Below are positions 41,461 through 51,131 of a stretch of DNA of 64,000 nt, in pieces. The position numbers and the translations under genes are program-made. Where the stretch lies: NCBI RefSeq assembly GCF_004570845.1, contig NZ_SPQZ01000002.1, positions 744,001 through 808,000 of the forward strand. The letters run 5' to 3'. Within the stretch, counting starts at the first letter, position 1, and every line of letters starts with the position of its first letter. Source of the DNA: Orlajensenia leifsoniae. Lineage in GTDB: Bacteria; Actinomycetota; Actinomycetes; Actinomycetales; Microbacteriaceae. Below the pieces are notes generated by a model. That model ran no database searches. It saw only the letters and a program-made list of their open reading frames with translations, and had not been told where the DNA came from.

Positions 41461-44400
41461 CTAGGCGCTCGCGCGCTCCTCAGCCACCCGCTGACCCACG
41501 ACGGCCGAGACGCCGTCCTGGCGCATCGAGACGCCGTAGAGCGCATCCGCGATCTCCATCGTGCGCTTCTGGTGCGTGATCACGATCAACTGGCTCGACT
41601 CGCGCAGGTCCTGGAAGATCGTGAGCAGGCGTCCGAGGTTGGCGTCGTCGAGGGCGGCCTCGACCTCGTCCATGATGTAGAACGGGCTGGGCCGCGCCTT
41701 GAAGATCGCGATCAGCAGCGCGACGGCGGCGAGCGAACGCTCACCGCCCGACAGCAGCGACAGACGCTCGATCTTCTTGCCGGCCGGCTTCACCGCCACC
41801 TCGATGCCGGTGGTGAGCATGTTCTCGGGGTCCGTGAGGGTGATGCTGCCGACTCCGCCCGGGAACAGGATCGGGAACACCTCGCCGAACGCCGCCTGGG
41901 TGTCGTCGAAGGCCGCGGCGAAGATGACCTGCATCTTCTCGTCGATCTCCTCGATGATCGTGATCAGATCCTTGCGGGTGTTCGTGAGGTCGGTGAGCTG
42001 CTCCGTGAGGAACTTATGCCGCTGCTCCAACGCGGCGAACTCCTCGAGGGCGAGCGGGTTCACCCGACCGAGCTGGGCGAAGGTGCGCTCGGCCTTCTCG
42101 AGGCGCTTCTTCTGCTCGGCGCGATCGAAGACCGTCGGCTCTCCACCCTCGACCTCGGCAGGCACCGGCTCCTCTGGGCCGTACTCGGCGACCAGCACGT
42201 CTTCCACGAGCCCCAGCTCGGATCCTGCCCGCTCCAGCAGGCTCGACAGGTGCAGCTTCTTCTCGTAGATCTGCAGCTCGAGCCCGTGCACGTTCTCGGT
42301 GATGGCGTTCAACCGTTCCCGGGTGGCCGCCTCATCGCGGCGAAGCGCGACGAGCTCCTCGTTCTGGCTGGCGCGCTGGGCCTCGGCCGTCGCGAGTTCG
42401 AGCCTGGCCTGGGCGACGGATGCGTCGACCGACGTGAGCACGGCAGGCAGCGCCTCGGTCACGGCCGTGGCGGATTCCACCTGGCGACGCCGGATGACGG
42501 CACGTCGCGCTGCCTCCTCGGCGGCCGCGCGCTCCGACTCGCGCTGGCGCACCAGCGCAGCCGACCTGGCCTGCTCGGCGCGCACCCTCTCACGCGCGGT
42601 CTCGAGCGACAGGCGCGCCTCGACCTCGCGCTCGCGAGCCGACTCGAGCTCGACGAGCAGACTGTCGCGGGCCGAGACGTCGAGGATGGGACGCGGCTTC
42701 GAGGTGGCTGCGTCCAGGGCCGATCGCGCTGCCGTGGCGGTGCTCTCGGCCTCCGCCACACGCTCCGCAGCGAGCTGCAGTGCGGCGTGGAGGCGGGCCT
42801 GCTCGGCGCCGGCCGCCTCGGACTGCACTCTCGCACGGTTCAGCTTCTCGGCCGCTGCTGCCAACTGCGAGTCGAACTCGCGGAGGGCCGCAAGGGCCGA
42901 CGCCGACTGCTCCTTCGACACCTGCAGGATGCCTCGCTGCTCCGCGAGCGTGAACCGCGACCGCTCGATGATCGAGGTCACGTCGTTCAGGCGCTCCGCC
43001 GCGGCGTCACGCTCGGCGACGAGCTCGAGACGCGAACGCTTGGCACCGCTGCCGCCGCGCAGCACGAAGGTGGTGAGAACGTCGCCAGCCCGGGTGATGA
43101 CGGTGACGGGGGTCGCGGCATCCGCGAGGCCGCTGCGCCAGGCCGCACGAGCGGCGGAGAGGTCGTCGACGATCACGGTGTTGGCCAGCAGGCTGAGAAC
43201 GCCGTCGGGGGCGTTGACGACTCCGGATGCCGCGACGTAGCCGTCGCCGGGGGCTGCGGCCGTCACGGCGCGATCTGGTCGGGCAACGACGACCTCCACC
43301 CGGCCGAGCTCCTCGGCGATCGCGTACTCGACGGCGACCGTGGCGGCGTCGAGATCGTCGGCCAGGACGGCGTCGGCGAGGGTTCCGAGGGCTGCGGCGA
43401 TGGCCGCCTCGTAGCCGGGGTGCACCTGCACATGCTCCGCGACGAGTCCGAGGACGCCGGCGAGCCTGGCCGCGACGAGGGCGGCCGAGCCGTCCTTCTG
43501 GTCGAGCGCCGACGACAGGGCGCCGGTCTTGGCGGCGAGGGCGTCGCGTTCGCGTTCGTGGCCGTGCAGTTCGTCGCGGATGCGCTCGATCTCGGCCTCG
43601 GCCTCGAACAGCGCTCCCTGGGCGAGTTCGTAGGCCTCGTCGAGGTCGGTCTCGCCGACATCCGCCGTCGCGGCCTCAGCCTCGAGCAGGGCGAACTCGG
43701 CCCGGACGGCGCTGTGACGTTCGCGCGCGGCCTCGAGCGCGTCCTCCTGGCGCAGCACCTCGCCGCGCACGGCGGCGAGGCGGGAGGCCGCGGCATCCGA
43801 CTGCCCGGTGAGCTTGGTGATCTCGAGATCGTGCCGGGACACGAGAGCACTCTGGGAGGCGATCTCCTCGTCGACGCCGTCGAGCGAGTGACGGGCAGCA
43901 GCCGTGGCGAGCTGGGCGTGTTGCAGCGCGGCCTCGGCGAGCACCACGACCTCCTGCAGGCGCACGATCTCGGCCGCGGCATCGTCGAGCATCTGCGAGC
44001 TGACCGACGGACCGGCATCCGGAGCCTCGGACTCGCCTCCGAGCAGGGCGATGCGCTGGTTGGCGAGGGTGTACAGGCCACGGAGCCGCTCCTGCACCGA
44101 CTCCAGGCCGAAGGCGGTGCGGCGTGCGCCGTCGACCGCGTCGCCGACCTGCTCCTGCTCGATGCGCTGGATGCGCAACTGCTTCTGGTCGAGCTGCGCC
44201 TGCAGCACGATGCGTTCGCTGTGCCGTTCGTGCTCGCTGCGGGTGTAGCCGTCGAGCGCGGTGCGCAGGGTGAGCACCTCGTCGGCGAGCAGCCTGGCGC
44301 GGGCGTCGCGCACGATGGCCGCGATCGACTGCGCCTCGCGGGCGATCTCGGCCTGGCGACCGAGGGGCTTCAGCTGGCGCCGGATCTCGCCGGCGAGGTC

Positions 44401-44976
44401 GGACAGACGGGTGAGGTTGGTCTGCATCGCCTCGAGCTTGCGCACGGTCTTCTCTTTGCGGCGACGGTGCTTGAGGATTCCGGCGGCCTCCTCGATGAAG
44501 CCGCGGCGCTCCTCGGGGCTGGCGCGCAGCACGGCGTCGAGCTGGCCCTGACCGACGATCACGTGCATCTCCCGGCCGAGGCCGGAGTCGCTCAGCAGCT
44601 CCTGCACGTCGAGCAGGCGGCAACCCTGTCCGTTGATCGCGTACTCGCTCGATCCGTTGCGGAACAGCGTGCGGCTGATCGTGACCTCGGTGTACTCGAT
44701 CGGCAGCGCGCCGTCCGAGTTGTCGATGGTGAGTGTGACCTCGGCGCGGCCGAGCGGCCCGCGGGTCGAGGTGCCCGCGAAGATGACGTCCTCCATCTTG
44801 CCGCCGCGGAGGGTCTTGGCGCCCTGTTCGCCCATCACCCAGGCGAGGGCGTCGACGACGTTCGACTTGCCGGAGCCGTTCGGGCCGACCACGCAGGTGA
44901 CGCCGGGTTCGAAGGCGAAGGTGGTCGGCTGCGCGAAGGACTTGAACCCCTTCAGGGTCAGGCTCTTCAGGTACAA
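41461..44976 (-). CDS. smc: Chromosome segregation ATPase Smc
   Basis: 1171-aa SMC ATPase of the condensin-like ScpAB complex. TTG start at 44976 giving MYLKSLTLKGFKSFA, the fixed start of actinobacterial Smc, with AAGAGG 7 nt upstream. Walker A GPNGSGKSNVVDALAW; long coiled coil; hinge about residues 500-660; second coil; signature LLSGGERSLAA and Walker B FYIMDEVEAALDDAN near the C-terminus. Confidence 0.97.
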   Translation of the reverse strand: MYLKSLTLKGFKSFAQPTTFAFEPGVTCVVGPNGSGKSNVVDALAWVMGEQGAKTLRGGKMEDVIFAGTSTRGPLGRAEVTLTIDNSDGALPIEYTEVTISRTLFRNGSSEYAINGQGCRLLDVQELLSDSGLGREMHVIVGQGQLDAVLRASPEERRGFIEEAAGILKHRRRKEKTVRKLEAMQTNLTRLSDLAGEIRRQLKPLGRQAEIAREAQSIAAIVRDARARLLADEVLTLRTALDGYTRSEHERHSERIVLQAQLDQKQLRIQRIEQEQVGDAVDGARRTAFGLESVQERLRGLYTLANQRIALLGGESEAPDAGPSVSSQMLDDAAAEIVRLQEVVVLAEAALQHAQLATAAARHSLDGVDEEIASQSALVSRHDLEITKLTGQSDAAASRLAAVRGEVLRQEDALEAARERHSAVRAEFALLEAEAATADVGETDLDEAYELAQGALFEAEAEIERIRDELHGHERERDALAAKTGALSSALDQKDGSAALVAARLAGVLGLVAEHVQVHPGYEAAIAAALGTLADAVLADDLDAATVAVEYAIAEELGRVEVVVARPDRAVTAAAPGDGYVAASGVVNAPDGVLSLLANTVIVDDLSAARAAWRSGLADAATPVTVITRAGDVLTTFVLRGGSGAKRSRLELVAERDAAAERLNDVTSIIERSRFTLAEQRGILQVSKEQSASALAALREFDSQLAAAAEKLNRARVQSEAAGAEQARLHAALQLAAERVAEAESTATAARSALDAATSKPRPILDVSARDSLLVELESAREREVEARLSLETARERVRAEQARSAALVRQRESERAAAEEAARRAVIRRRQVESATAVTEALPAVLTSVDASVAQARLELATAEAQRASQNEELVALRRDEAATRERLNAITENVHGLELQIYEKKLHLSSLLERAGSELGLVEDVLVAEYGPEEPVPAEVEGGEPTVFDRAEQKKRLEKAERTFAQLGRVNPLALEEFAALEQRHKFLTEQLTDLTNTRKDLITIIEEIDEKMQVIFAAAFDDTQAAFGEVFPILFPGGVGSITLTDPENMLTTGIEVAVKPAGKKIERLSLLSGGERSLAAVALLIAIFKARPSPFYIMDEVEAALDDANLGRLLTIFQDLRESSQLIVITHQKRTMEIADALYGVSMRQDGVSAVVGQRVAEERASA

Positions 44977-45108
44977 CGCGTGCCTCTTTCCACCGGGCGG
45001 ATGCTTGCCACAACGGTACCGGACACATGGCCTTCAGCCCGGCAGGTGGCTAGGCTGGTCGGCTGCCCGTTCTCGACCCGGAAACGCAGCGCGGAAGGAG
45101 GGCATCGC

Positions 45109-46185
45109 ATGCCCACGCGATTCACCATCGAACCGCTCGTGATCCCCGAGGCACCCGGTGCCGCCGGCTGGTCGGACTTCGAGGCCGCCAACGCCGTGCG
45201 CAATGTCTGCGAGGCCGCGGCCTACGGCACCGACGACCTGGCCCTCCGTGCCGAGGAACGGCTCCCGATGTGGATCAACACCGAGTTCGAGCCGCGGCAC
45301 GGCCTCATCGCCCGGATGGACGACGCCGTCGTCGGCCGAGCGGTCGTCGACACCCTCGCCGACCCGGCGTCGAAGCACGCCTGGTTGGAGGTGCTCGTGC
45401 GTCCCGAGGCGCGCGGACTCGGAATCGGCGCTGTCCTCGCCGACGCCATCGAGCAACTCGCCCACGACGACGGCCGCTCGACGTTCATCGTCTACGCGGC
45501 CTCACCCGATGCGCCGGGCCCGCGCCTCGATGCGCCCACGGGATTCGGTTCGGTGCCGCTGGAGAACACCGAGGTGCGCTTCCTCCTCGCCCGCGGCTAC
45601 AGGCTCGAACAGCTGAATCGCGGCAGTCGACTGGCGCTGCCGGCCGACCCCGAAGCGCTCAGTCGTCTCGAGGCGGACACGGCCGCGCATGCGGCATCCG
45701 ACTACGACGCCGTCACCTGGATCGGTTCGACGCCGGCGCAGTTCCGCGCCGACATGGCGCACCTGCACACCCGGATGAGCACCGACGCGCCGACCGCCGG
45801 ACTCGAGGAGCCGGAGGACGTCTGGACCGTGGAGCGCATCGACGCGGAGGACGCGACGCGGGCTTCCGCCGATCTCGTTCCGGTCACCGCCGCTGCCGTG
45901 CACCGGGTGAGCGGAGCCCTCGTGGCGTTCTCGACCACGTTCGTCTCGCCGGACAGCGCACGCGCGATCACTCAGGACGACACGCTCGTGCTGCGCGAGC
46001 ACCGCGGGCACCGGCTGGGGACCCTCGTGAAGCTGGCGAATCTGAGGGCCGTCGAGGTCGCCTTTCCGGGGCGTCCGTCGATCATCACCTTCAACGCCGA
46101 GGAGAACCGGCCCATGCTCGACGTCAACGAGGCGATGGGGTTCGTGCCGATCGGGTATGAGGGCGCCTGGCGCCGAGACGCGTAG
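45109..46185 (+). CDS. Two-domain GNAT acetyltransferase
   Basis: 358-aa protein with two GNAT folds. The first has VRPEARGLGIGAVLADAIE (the R/QxxGxG/A acetyl-CoA loop), the second LREHRGHRLGTLVKLANL and ends in MGFVPIGYEGAW. The ATG at 45109 follows AAGGAGGG by 7 nt. The same frame is open antisense across all of smc, which is not coding. Resembles MshD-like double-GNAT proteins, but mycothiol acetylation is not demonstrated. Confidence 0.85.
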   Translation: MPTRFTIEPLVIPEAPGAAGWSDFEAANAVRNVCEAAAYGTDDLALRAEERLPMWINTEFEPRHGLIARMDDAVVGRAVVDTLADPASKHAWLEVLVRPEARGLGIGAVLADAIEQLAHDDGRSTFIVYAASPDAPGPRLDAPTGFGSVPLENTEVRFLLARGYRLEQLNRGSRLALPADPEALSRLEADTAAHAASDYDAVTWIGSTPAQFRADMAHLHTRMSTDAPTAGLEEPEDVWTVERIDAEDATRASADLVPVTAAAVHRVSGALVAFSTTFVSPDSARAITQDDTLVLREHRGHRLGTLVKLANLRAVEVAFPGRPSIITFNAEENRPMLDVNEAMGFVPIGYEGAWRRDA

Positions 46186-46192
46186 CGTCTCG
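46174..46192. terminator. Hairpin overlapping the acetyltransferase stop
   Basis: Perfect 8-bp stem with 3-nt loop (CGAGACGC-GTA-GCGTCTCG); the TAG stop lies at the loop. mutM converges and ends at 46296, so it may serve the plus-strand gene. No T-run. Confidence 0.5.
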
Positions 46193-46295
46193 ACGCACAG
46201 GCGAAAGGCGGAAGCCCGAACCAAGGAAATCCCGCGAACACGACTGCTATCCCCGGCCACCCTCTCTCAGACGGCCGATGGACCATGAGAACCGG

Positions 46296-47213
46296 CTAGC
46301 CCGCCCCGCGCGGCCTCCGCTGGCACCGCGGGCAGAAGTGCGAGCCGCGGTTCATGAAGGTCTCGCGCACGATCGCTGTTCCGCAGCGCGGGCACGGCTT
46401 GCCCTGCTGACCGTAGGCGTTCAGCGAGTGCGAGAAGTAACCCGACGCGCCGTTCACGTTCACGTACTGCGCGTCGAAGCTCGTGCCGCCCTCGGCCAGG
46501 GCCTTCTCCAGGACGTGCCGCACCTCGCTCAGCAGCAGTCGCGCCTTCACCCGTGACAGGCCGGCCGACGGGGTGTCGTAGTGCACCTTCGCGGCCCAGA
46601 GGGCCTCGTCGGCGTAGATGTTGCCGATGCCGCTCACCAGGTTCTGGTTGAGCAGCGAGCGCTTGATGCCCGTACGTGTTCGGGCGAGCGCCGCAAGGAA
46701 CGCCATGTCGGAGAACGCCGGATCGAGCGGGTCCCGCGCGATGTGCGCGACCTGGCTCGGGATGGATCGGTCCCAGTCTCCGGATGCCGCTCCCCCGTAG
46801 CCTGCGACGGCACCGTCGGCGGTGGGAACCATGGCGTCGACGGCCATCGAGCCGAAGATGCGCTGGTCGACGAAGTTCACCCAGAGCTCGCCGTGGTCCG
46901 GATGATCCAGGTGCAGACGGATCCGCAGGAGCCCGGCCTCCTCGTACCCCGGAGCGCGCAACAGCACCTGACCGCTCATGCCGAGGTGGGTGACGAGAGC
47001 GTCGCCCGAGTCGAGCGGAAGCCACAGGAACTTGCCGCGGCGCACCGCGGCCAGCATCCGTCGTCCCTCGACGAGGTCGACGAAGGGGCCTCTGGTGACG
47101 ACGTGCCGCTTCAGGGAACGGGGCTCGAACACCTCGACGCCTGCGATGACGGCGCCCGTCACAGCGGGTTCGAGGCCGGCCCTGACGACCTCGACCTCGG
47201 GGAGTTCAGGCAC
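46296..47213 (-). CDS. mutM: Formamidopyrimidine-DNA glycosylase
   Basis: Removes 8-oxoguanine and formamidopyrimidines. 305 aa: catalytic N-terminus MPELPEVEVVRAGLE (Pro2 nucleophile, Glu3), Lys in RRGKFLWLPL, H2TH domain (NQNLVSGIGNIYADE) and a C-terminal zinc finger with CPRC and FCPRC. It starts 8 nt after the rnc stop. Confidence 0.95.
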   Translation of the reverse strand: MPELPEVEVVRAGLEPAVTGAVIAGVEVFEPRSLKRHVVTRGPFVDLVEGRRMLAAVRRGKFLWLPLDSGDALVTHLGMSGQVLLRAPGYEEAGLLRIRLHLDHPDHGELWVNFVDQRIFGSMAVDAMVPTADGAVAGYGGAASGDWDRSIPSQVAHIARDPLDPAFSDMAFLAALARTRTGIKRSLLNQNLVSGIGNIYADEALWAAKVHYDTPSAGLSRVKARLLLSEVRHVLEKALAEGGTSFDAQYVNVNGASGYFSHSLNAYGQQGKPCPRCGTAIVRETFMNRGSHFCPRCQRRPRGAG

Positions 47214-47221
47214 GCCGGGCG

Positions 47222-47938
47222 CTACTTCGCCGAAGTGGACGACTTCGCGGCGACACCGTCGAGCAACGCCCAGGCCTCGAGGGCCGCAGCCATCTCGGCG
47301 TGCTTCTTGCTGGTGCCCTCGCCGGTCGCCGTGACGTCGCCGACGGTGACGGTCGCGACGAAGACCTTGGAGTGATCCGGGCCGCTCTCGCTGATGGAGT
47401 ACGCGGGCGCCGACTTGCCGTGGCGGGCGGCGCTCTCCTGCAGGCTCGTCTTCGGATCCATCGACGCACCGAACCGATCGGGGTCGGTGAGCAGTGGATC
47501 GATCATGCGCAGCACGAAGGCCGTCGCGGCGTCGCCGCCGCGATCGAGATACACGGCGCCGATGATGGCCTCGACCGTGTCGGCGAGGATCGACGCCTTG
47601 TCGCGCCCGCCGGTCCGGGTCTCCCCGCGACCGAGCCGCACGTAGCTGCCGATGTCGTTCTGACGCGCGATCTCGGCGAGGGCGGCGCTGCTCACGAGAC
47701 TCGCTCGCCGCTTGGCGAGTTCACCCTCCTCGAGCGTGGGGTACTCGCGGTAGAGCATCACCGTGACGGCCTGCCCGAGGATCGAGTCGCCCAGGAATTC
47801 GAGTCGCTCGTTCGTCGGGATGCCGCCGTGCTCGTAGGCATACGAGCGATGCGTCAGGGCAAGCTCGAAGAGCTCGGCATCGAGTTCGATGCCGAGCTGA
47901 GCGAGCAGGTCCTCTGGAGGGTTGCCCGAGGTACTCAC
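47222..47938 (-). CDS. rnc: Ribonuclease III
   Basis: Double-strand RNA endonuclease, 238 aa. The RNase III signature is NERLEFLGDSILGQAV, and the second metal-binding block ILADTVEAIIGAVYLDRG. The C-terminal dsRNA-binding domain begins near DPKTSLQE and includes GTSKKHAEMAAALEAWALL. The GTG at 47938 is chosen because homology starts there; no clear ribosome binding site. It follows the rpmF terminator. Confidence 0.94.
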   Translation of the reverse strand: MSTSGNPPEDLLAQLGIELDAELFELALTHRSYAYEHGGIPTNERLEFLGDSILGQAVTVMLYREYPTLEEGELAKRRASLVSSAALAEIARQNDIGSYVRLGRGETRTGGRDKASILADTVEAIIGAVYLDRGGDAATAFVLRMIDPLLTDPDRFGASMDPKTSLQESAARHGKSAPAYSISESGPDHSKVFVATVTVGDVTATGEGTSKKHAEMAAALEAWALLDGVAAKSSTSAK

Positions 47939-47970
47939 GAGTGCGATGTCCGCAGTCCGAAACGAAAGGC

Positions 47971-47996
47971 GCGGGCCGACGTTGCCGTCAGCCCGC
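47971..47996 (-). terminator. Rho-independent terminator after rpmF
   Basis: On the minus strand GCGGGC pairs with GCCCGC, then a one-pair mismatch and GACG/CGTC around a 4-nt loop, followed by CCTTTCGTTT. It is one of the few hairpins in the window with a T-rich tail. It ends DUF177-rpmF transcription 17 nt after rpmF and suggests rnc has its own start. Confidence 0.65.
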
Positions 47997-48012
47997 GATC
48001 CTGACGATCGAT

Positions 48013-48216
48013 TCAGACGTCGGCGACCTTGCGGCCCTTGTACTCGAGGAACAGGGCGGTGCCTGCGGAGTCCTCGACGACCTTGGCGCGGTGCGGAAGG
48101 CTGTAGGTGACCTTGCCGTTCTCGACGGTCTTGACGAGCGTGGGGACCTCGGCCTTCCACTGCGAACGACGCGAGTGGGTGTTGCTGCGAGACTTCTTCC
48201 GCTTGGGAACAGCCAT
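48013..48216 (-). CDS. rpmF: 50S ribosomal protein L32
   Basis: 67-aa protein [20 protein letters not shown], unmistakable L32. Cys residues of the zinc-binding form are absent, so this is the C-minus type, while rpmF is placed next to DUF177 as usual with a 3-nt gap. Confidence 0.96.
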   Translation of the reverse strand: MAVPKRKKSRSNTHSRRSQWKAEVPTLVKTVENGKVTYSLPHRAKVVEDSAGTALFLEYKGRKVADV

Positions 48217-48219
48217 GAT

Positions 48220-48789
48220 TCAACTCTCTTTCTGCTGTTCAGCGCGCTCCTGAGAGCTGTCGCTGATGTCTGAGGAAGCTCCCAGGCCTGCAAGCGCGGC
48301 CCATCGCGGGTCATGCTGCACTCGTTCACCGAGTTCCGGGTGTTCTTCGATCCGCAGCCCTGTCTCGGGATCGAGACCGGGGCAATCAGGCCGACACACC
48401 GGCTGGAACGGAAGTGCTAGCACCACCGCATCCCTGATGAGTGATTCAAGATCCACGTGGTCGTCTTGAACCTCATACTCGAAAGCTTCTCCAGAAGAAT
48501 ACGCGAAAAGCTCCTGAAACTCGACTTCGACAGGCAGGGAGATGTCTGTGAGGCATCGGCCGCACTCTCCATCGGCCGTCGCGGACACGTCGGCGGAGAC
48601 CAGAACGCCCTCGTGCACCGACTCCAGACGCACGTCGACATCGACGGATTGACCGGCGCGCACCGCCACCAGCCCCTCCCCCATGTTCTCGGTCAGTGGG
48701 ATGGTCAGGTCGTGCTCGCGCATCTCGCCCGGGCGGTGCAGGAGGTCACGGACGTTGACCATGTACGGGGTCTTCTCGAACTTGCTCAC
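48220..48789 (-). CDS. DUF177/YceD family protein
   Basis: 189-aa protein associated with 23S rRNA and L32 in other organisms. A Cys pair GECGRCL near residue 77 and a second pair PVCRPDCPGL near residue 130 could bind zinc. The C-terminal 25 residues are Ser/Gln/Glu-rich. The middle of the gene (about 48420-48540) is slightly AT-richer than its neighbours, but the gene is core and in its normal place. Confidence 0.9.
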   Translation of the reverse strand: MSKFEKTPYMVNVRDLLHRPGEMREHDLTIPLTENMGEGLVAVRAGQSVDVDVRLESVHEGVLVSADVSATADGECGRCLTDISLPVEVEFQELFAYSSGEAFEYEVQDDHVDLESLIRDAVVLALPFQPVCRPDCPGLDPETGLRIEEHPELGERVQHDPRWAALAGLGASSDISDSSQERAEQQKES

Positions 48790-48800
48790 GAGGATCGATT

Positions 48801-51131
48801 CTACGCGGCGGCGGCGCTTCTTCCGCGGCCGGGGCCGAACGCCTCGGGACGCAGCGACCGTGGCAGGAGCGCTGCCCGCAGACGAGCTCGCACGTCGACA
48901 CCGGAGCGCAAGGACGCCAGCACGACATCGAGGTCGTCGACGAGGGCCTCGTTGCGGTGCCGGGCCTCCGCGCCGGGCCGGGCGTACCGCTCGTGTTCGA
49001 CGGCGTCGCGCAGGCGCTCGAGCGCGGCGGCAACGGCATCCGTCAGACCACCGGATGCTGACAGCCGGCTGGCAAGATGCCGCGCGGTCTCGGTATCGGG
49101 CACGCCGAGGCCCAGGTCGACGGCGGAGTCGACGAGTTCGCGCCAGAGCAATGACGGTGACGCCCGGCCGGATGCGACTCGTCGGCGGCGCTGCAGGCGT
49201 CCCACCGTGCGGATGAGGAACGGGAGCAGCAGGATCAGCACCGCACCCAGCACGACGAGCGACACCTGGAGCCAGAGCAGGGACACCTGCGCCGCCGTGG
49301 CGACCCCGCCCGAGTTCTGCTCCCGGTCCTGCAGAGCGGCATCACGGTTCGCCTGGTCGTTCGTCGACGGCGCGAGCGGGGCCGTCGAGGCCTGTCCGAC
49401 GCCACGCGCGTAGTCGGGAATCGACCCGCGACCCGTCGTCGGCTCGAAGGGCACCCACCCCACGCCGGGGAAGTAGAGCTCGGGCCAGGTGTGCAGGTCG
49501 TGGGTCGTCACGTTCCAGCGCGGCAGGCCCTCCATGGTGTCGCGGGTGCTGTCACCGGGAAGGTAGCCGAGGGCGATGCGCGACGGGATGCCGAGGGTGC
49601 GCGCCATGACGGCCATCGCAGAGGCGAAGTGGATGCAATAGCCCTTCTTCACGTCGAGGAAGCGCGCGATGACGTCGAGGCTGCCGCCGTCGTATCCCTC
49701 GTCGACCGGGGCCTCGGTCGAGTAGGCGTAGGCGCTGCTCCGGAAGTAGCGCTGCAGCGCGATCGCGGCGTCATAGGGGTTCGCGACGTTCGCGGTCTCC
49801 TCCGCCGCCAACTCGCCGATGATGGCCGGAGCGTTCTCCGGCAGCTCGAGGTACTGCCTGATGGCTTCGGGGTAATCGGTGCCGCTGGCCCGCAGTTGTT
49901 CGGCCGTCGGCTTCAGCTCGAGGCCGGCGACCTTGTAGCTCTGCCCCTGCGTCGTCGACTTGTCGCTCGACACCGTGAGGGCGCCGTCGTCCCACTGCCA
50001 GTCGCCGTCGAGCCCATCGATGCTCGTCGCCGGGTACGGCACCGGAAGCCACGAGCTGATGACGGTGTCGATCTGCACCGTGGTACTGATCTCGTCGCGC
50101 TCGACGGCATTCGTCAGCCCCTCCGGGTCTCCGAACTCGTCCATCGTGTTCGTGATGTCGGTCGCGCCTCGCCCGGCCACCCACTCGAGGTCCTCCGAGA
50201 ACGAGTCGAGGGTGAGCAGCTTGAAGTAGGGCTGGTCCTCTGCCGTCGTGCCGTAGTGCATCGCCAGGGACGCCTCGGGCCGGCGCAGGTCCTGGCCGAG
50301 GTCGATCAGCGGGCTCACTCCCGACCCGAACAGCACTCCGGTCTGCTTGTTGGAGATGACCGAGGAATCCGACAGGGCCGGGGTGGCGGCCGAGAGCACG
50401 AGCGCCGAGACTATGGCGATGGACCCGACCCCCAGCGAGCCCCAGACCGGCCCGGGGCCGCGTCGTTCCGGACCGCTGCTGCGGGGAGCTGCGCGACCGC
50501 GGTCGCGGGTGGCCGCCTCGCTACGGCGACGGATGCGCACGTCGACGCGCAGCAGGAGCAGGTAGGCGCAGGCCGTGAGGACGAGGGCCGCGAGGTCGGT
50601 TCCCGACTTGGTGATGAGGGCGGGAACCGAGACAGGGATGAGGATGAGGGCACCGGCGATGGCGGGGAACCGCAGCGTGATCGCGACGGTGTCGAGGGCG
50701 ATCGCGAGCAGGCCGGCACCGACGGCGAGCAGGAACAGGATGCCCGGATAGACGACGGCCGGAACGGCCTGTTGCTGGATGGACAGCATGCCCGCCTCGG
50801 CCAGTCCGCCCCACTGCTCGACGGTCCCCGGCGTCGGTACGAGCCAGAGCAGACCCGAGCCGTTGCCGAAGAACAGGGTGAGCGTGACCAGCAGCACCCC
50901 GCCTGCGGCGAGCGGCACGACCGACCGCGCCCAGCCCAGGTGCCTGAAGGCGCCGGCTGAGACGAGGGTGATGGTCGAGACCGCGGCCATGACCCACCAC
51001 CAGCTCGATGCACGCAGAACCGGGCCGAGCGCCATCGACGCGACCAGGAGGAGCACGACGAGGGCGCCGGTGAGAGGCCAGTAGTTGCGGCCACGTTCGG
51101 CGAAGCGGGGCGTGGTCTCAGACCGGCTCAT
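48801..51131 (-). CDS. Transglutaminase-like membrane protein (DUF3488/DUF4129 type)
   Basis: 776-aa integral membrane protein. Six or more helices in the first 250 residues, an extracytoplasmic transglutaminase core with Cys in KKGYCIHFASAMAVMAR and His in THDLHTWPELYFPGVGW, one further helix (LLWLQVSLVVLGAVLILLLPF) and a cytoplasmic DUF4129-like tail. It forms a trio with DUF58 and MoxR, a module linked to envelope functions. MSRSETTPRF at 51131 is chosen; it overlaps the DUF58 gene by 14 nt. Confidence 0.88.
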   Translation of the reverse strand: MSRSETTPRFAERGRNYWPLTGALVVLLLVASMALGPVLRASSWWWVMAAVSTITLVSAGAFRHLGWARSVVPLAAGGVLLVTLTLFFGNGSGLLWLVPTPGTVEQWGGLAEAGMLSIQQQAVPAVVYPGILFLLAVGAGLLAIALDTVAITLRFPAIAGALILIPVSVPALITKSGTDLAALVLTACAYLLLLRVDVRIRRRSEAATRDRGRAAPRSSGPERRGPGPVWGSLGVGSIAIVSALVLSAATPALSDSSVISNKQTGVLFGSGVSPLIDLGQDLRRPEASLAMHYGTTAEDQPYFKLLTLDSFSEDLEWVAGRGATDITNTMDEFGDPEGLTNAVERDEISTTVQIDTVISSWLPVPYPATSIDGLDGDWQWDDGALTVSSDKSTTQGQSYKVAGLELKPTAEQLRASGTDYPEAIRQYLELPENAPAIIGELAAEETANVANPYDAAIALQRYFRSSAYAYSTEAPVDEGYDGGSLDVIARFLDVKKGYCIHFASAMAVMARTLGIPSRIALGYLPGDSTRDTMEGLPRWNVTTHDLHTWPELYFPGVGWVPFEPTTGRGSIPDYARGVGQASTAPLAPSTNDQANRDAALQDREQNSGGVATAAQVSLLWLQVSLVVLGAVLILLLPFLIRTVGRLQRRRRVASGRASPSLLWRELVDSAVDLGLGVPDTETARHLASRLSASGGLTDAVAAALERLRDAVEHERYARPGAEARHRNEALVDDLDVVLASLRSGVDVRARLRAALLPRSLRPEAFGPGRGRSAAAA

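Noticed and set aside
41572-45108. Open frame of almost 1180 codons antisense to smc, continuous with the acetyltransferase
   Set aside because: Low-stop antisense frames are usual in 70 percent GC DNA. The translation is Leu/Gly/Arg-rich with no domain, and a strong ribosome binding site and GNAT homology begin only at 45109.
48420-48540. AT-richer patch in DUF177 as a sign of transfer
   Set aside because: The gene is core, in its normal place before rpmF, and the patch is short.
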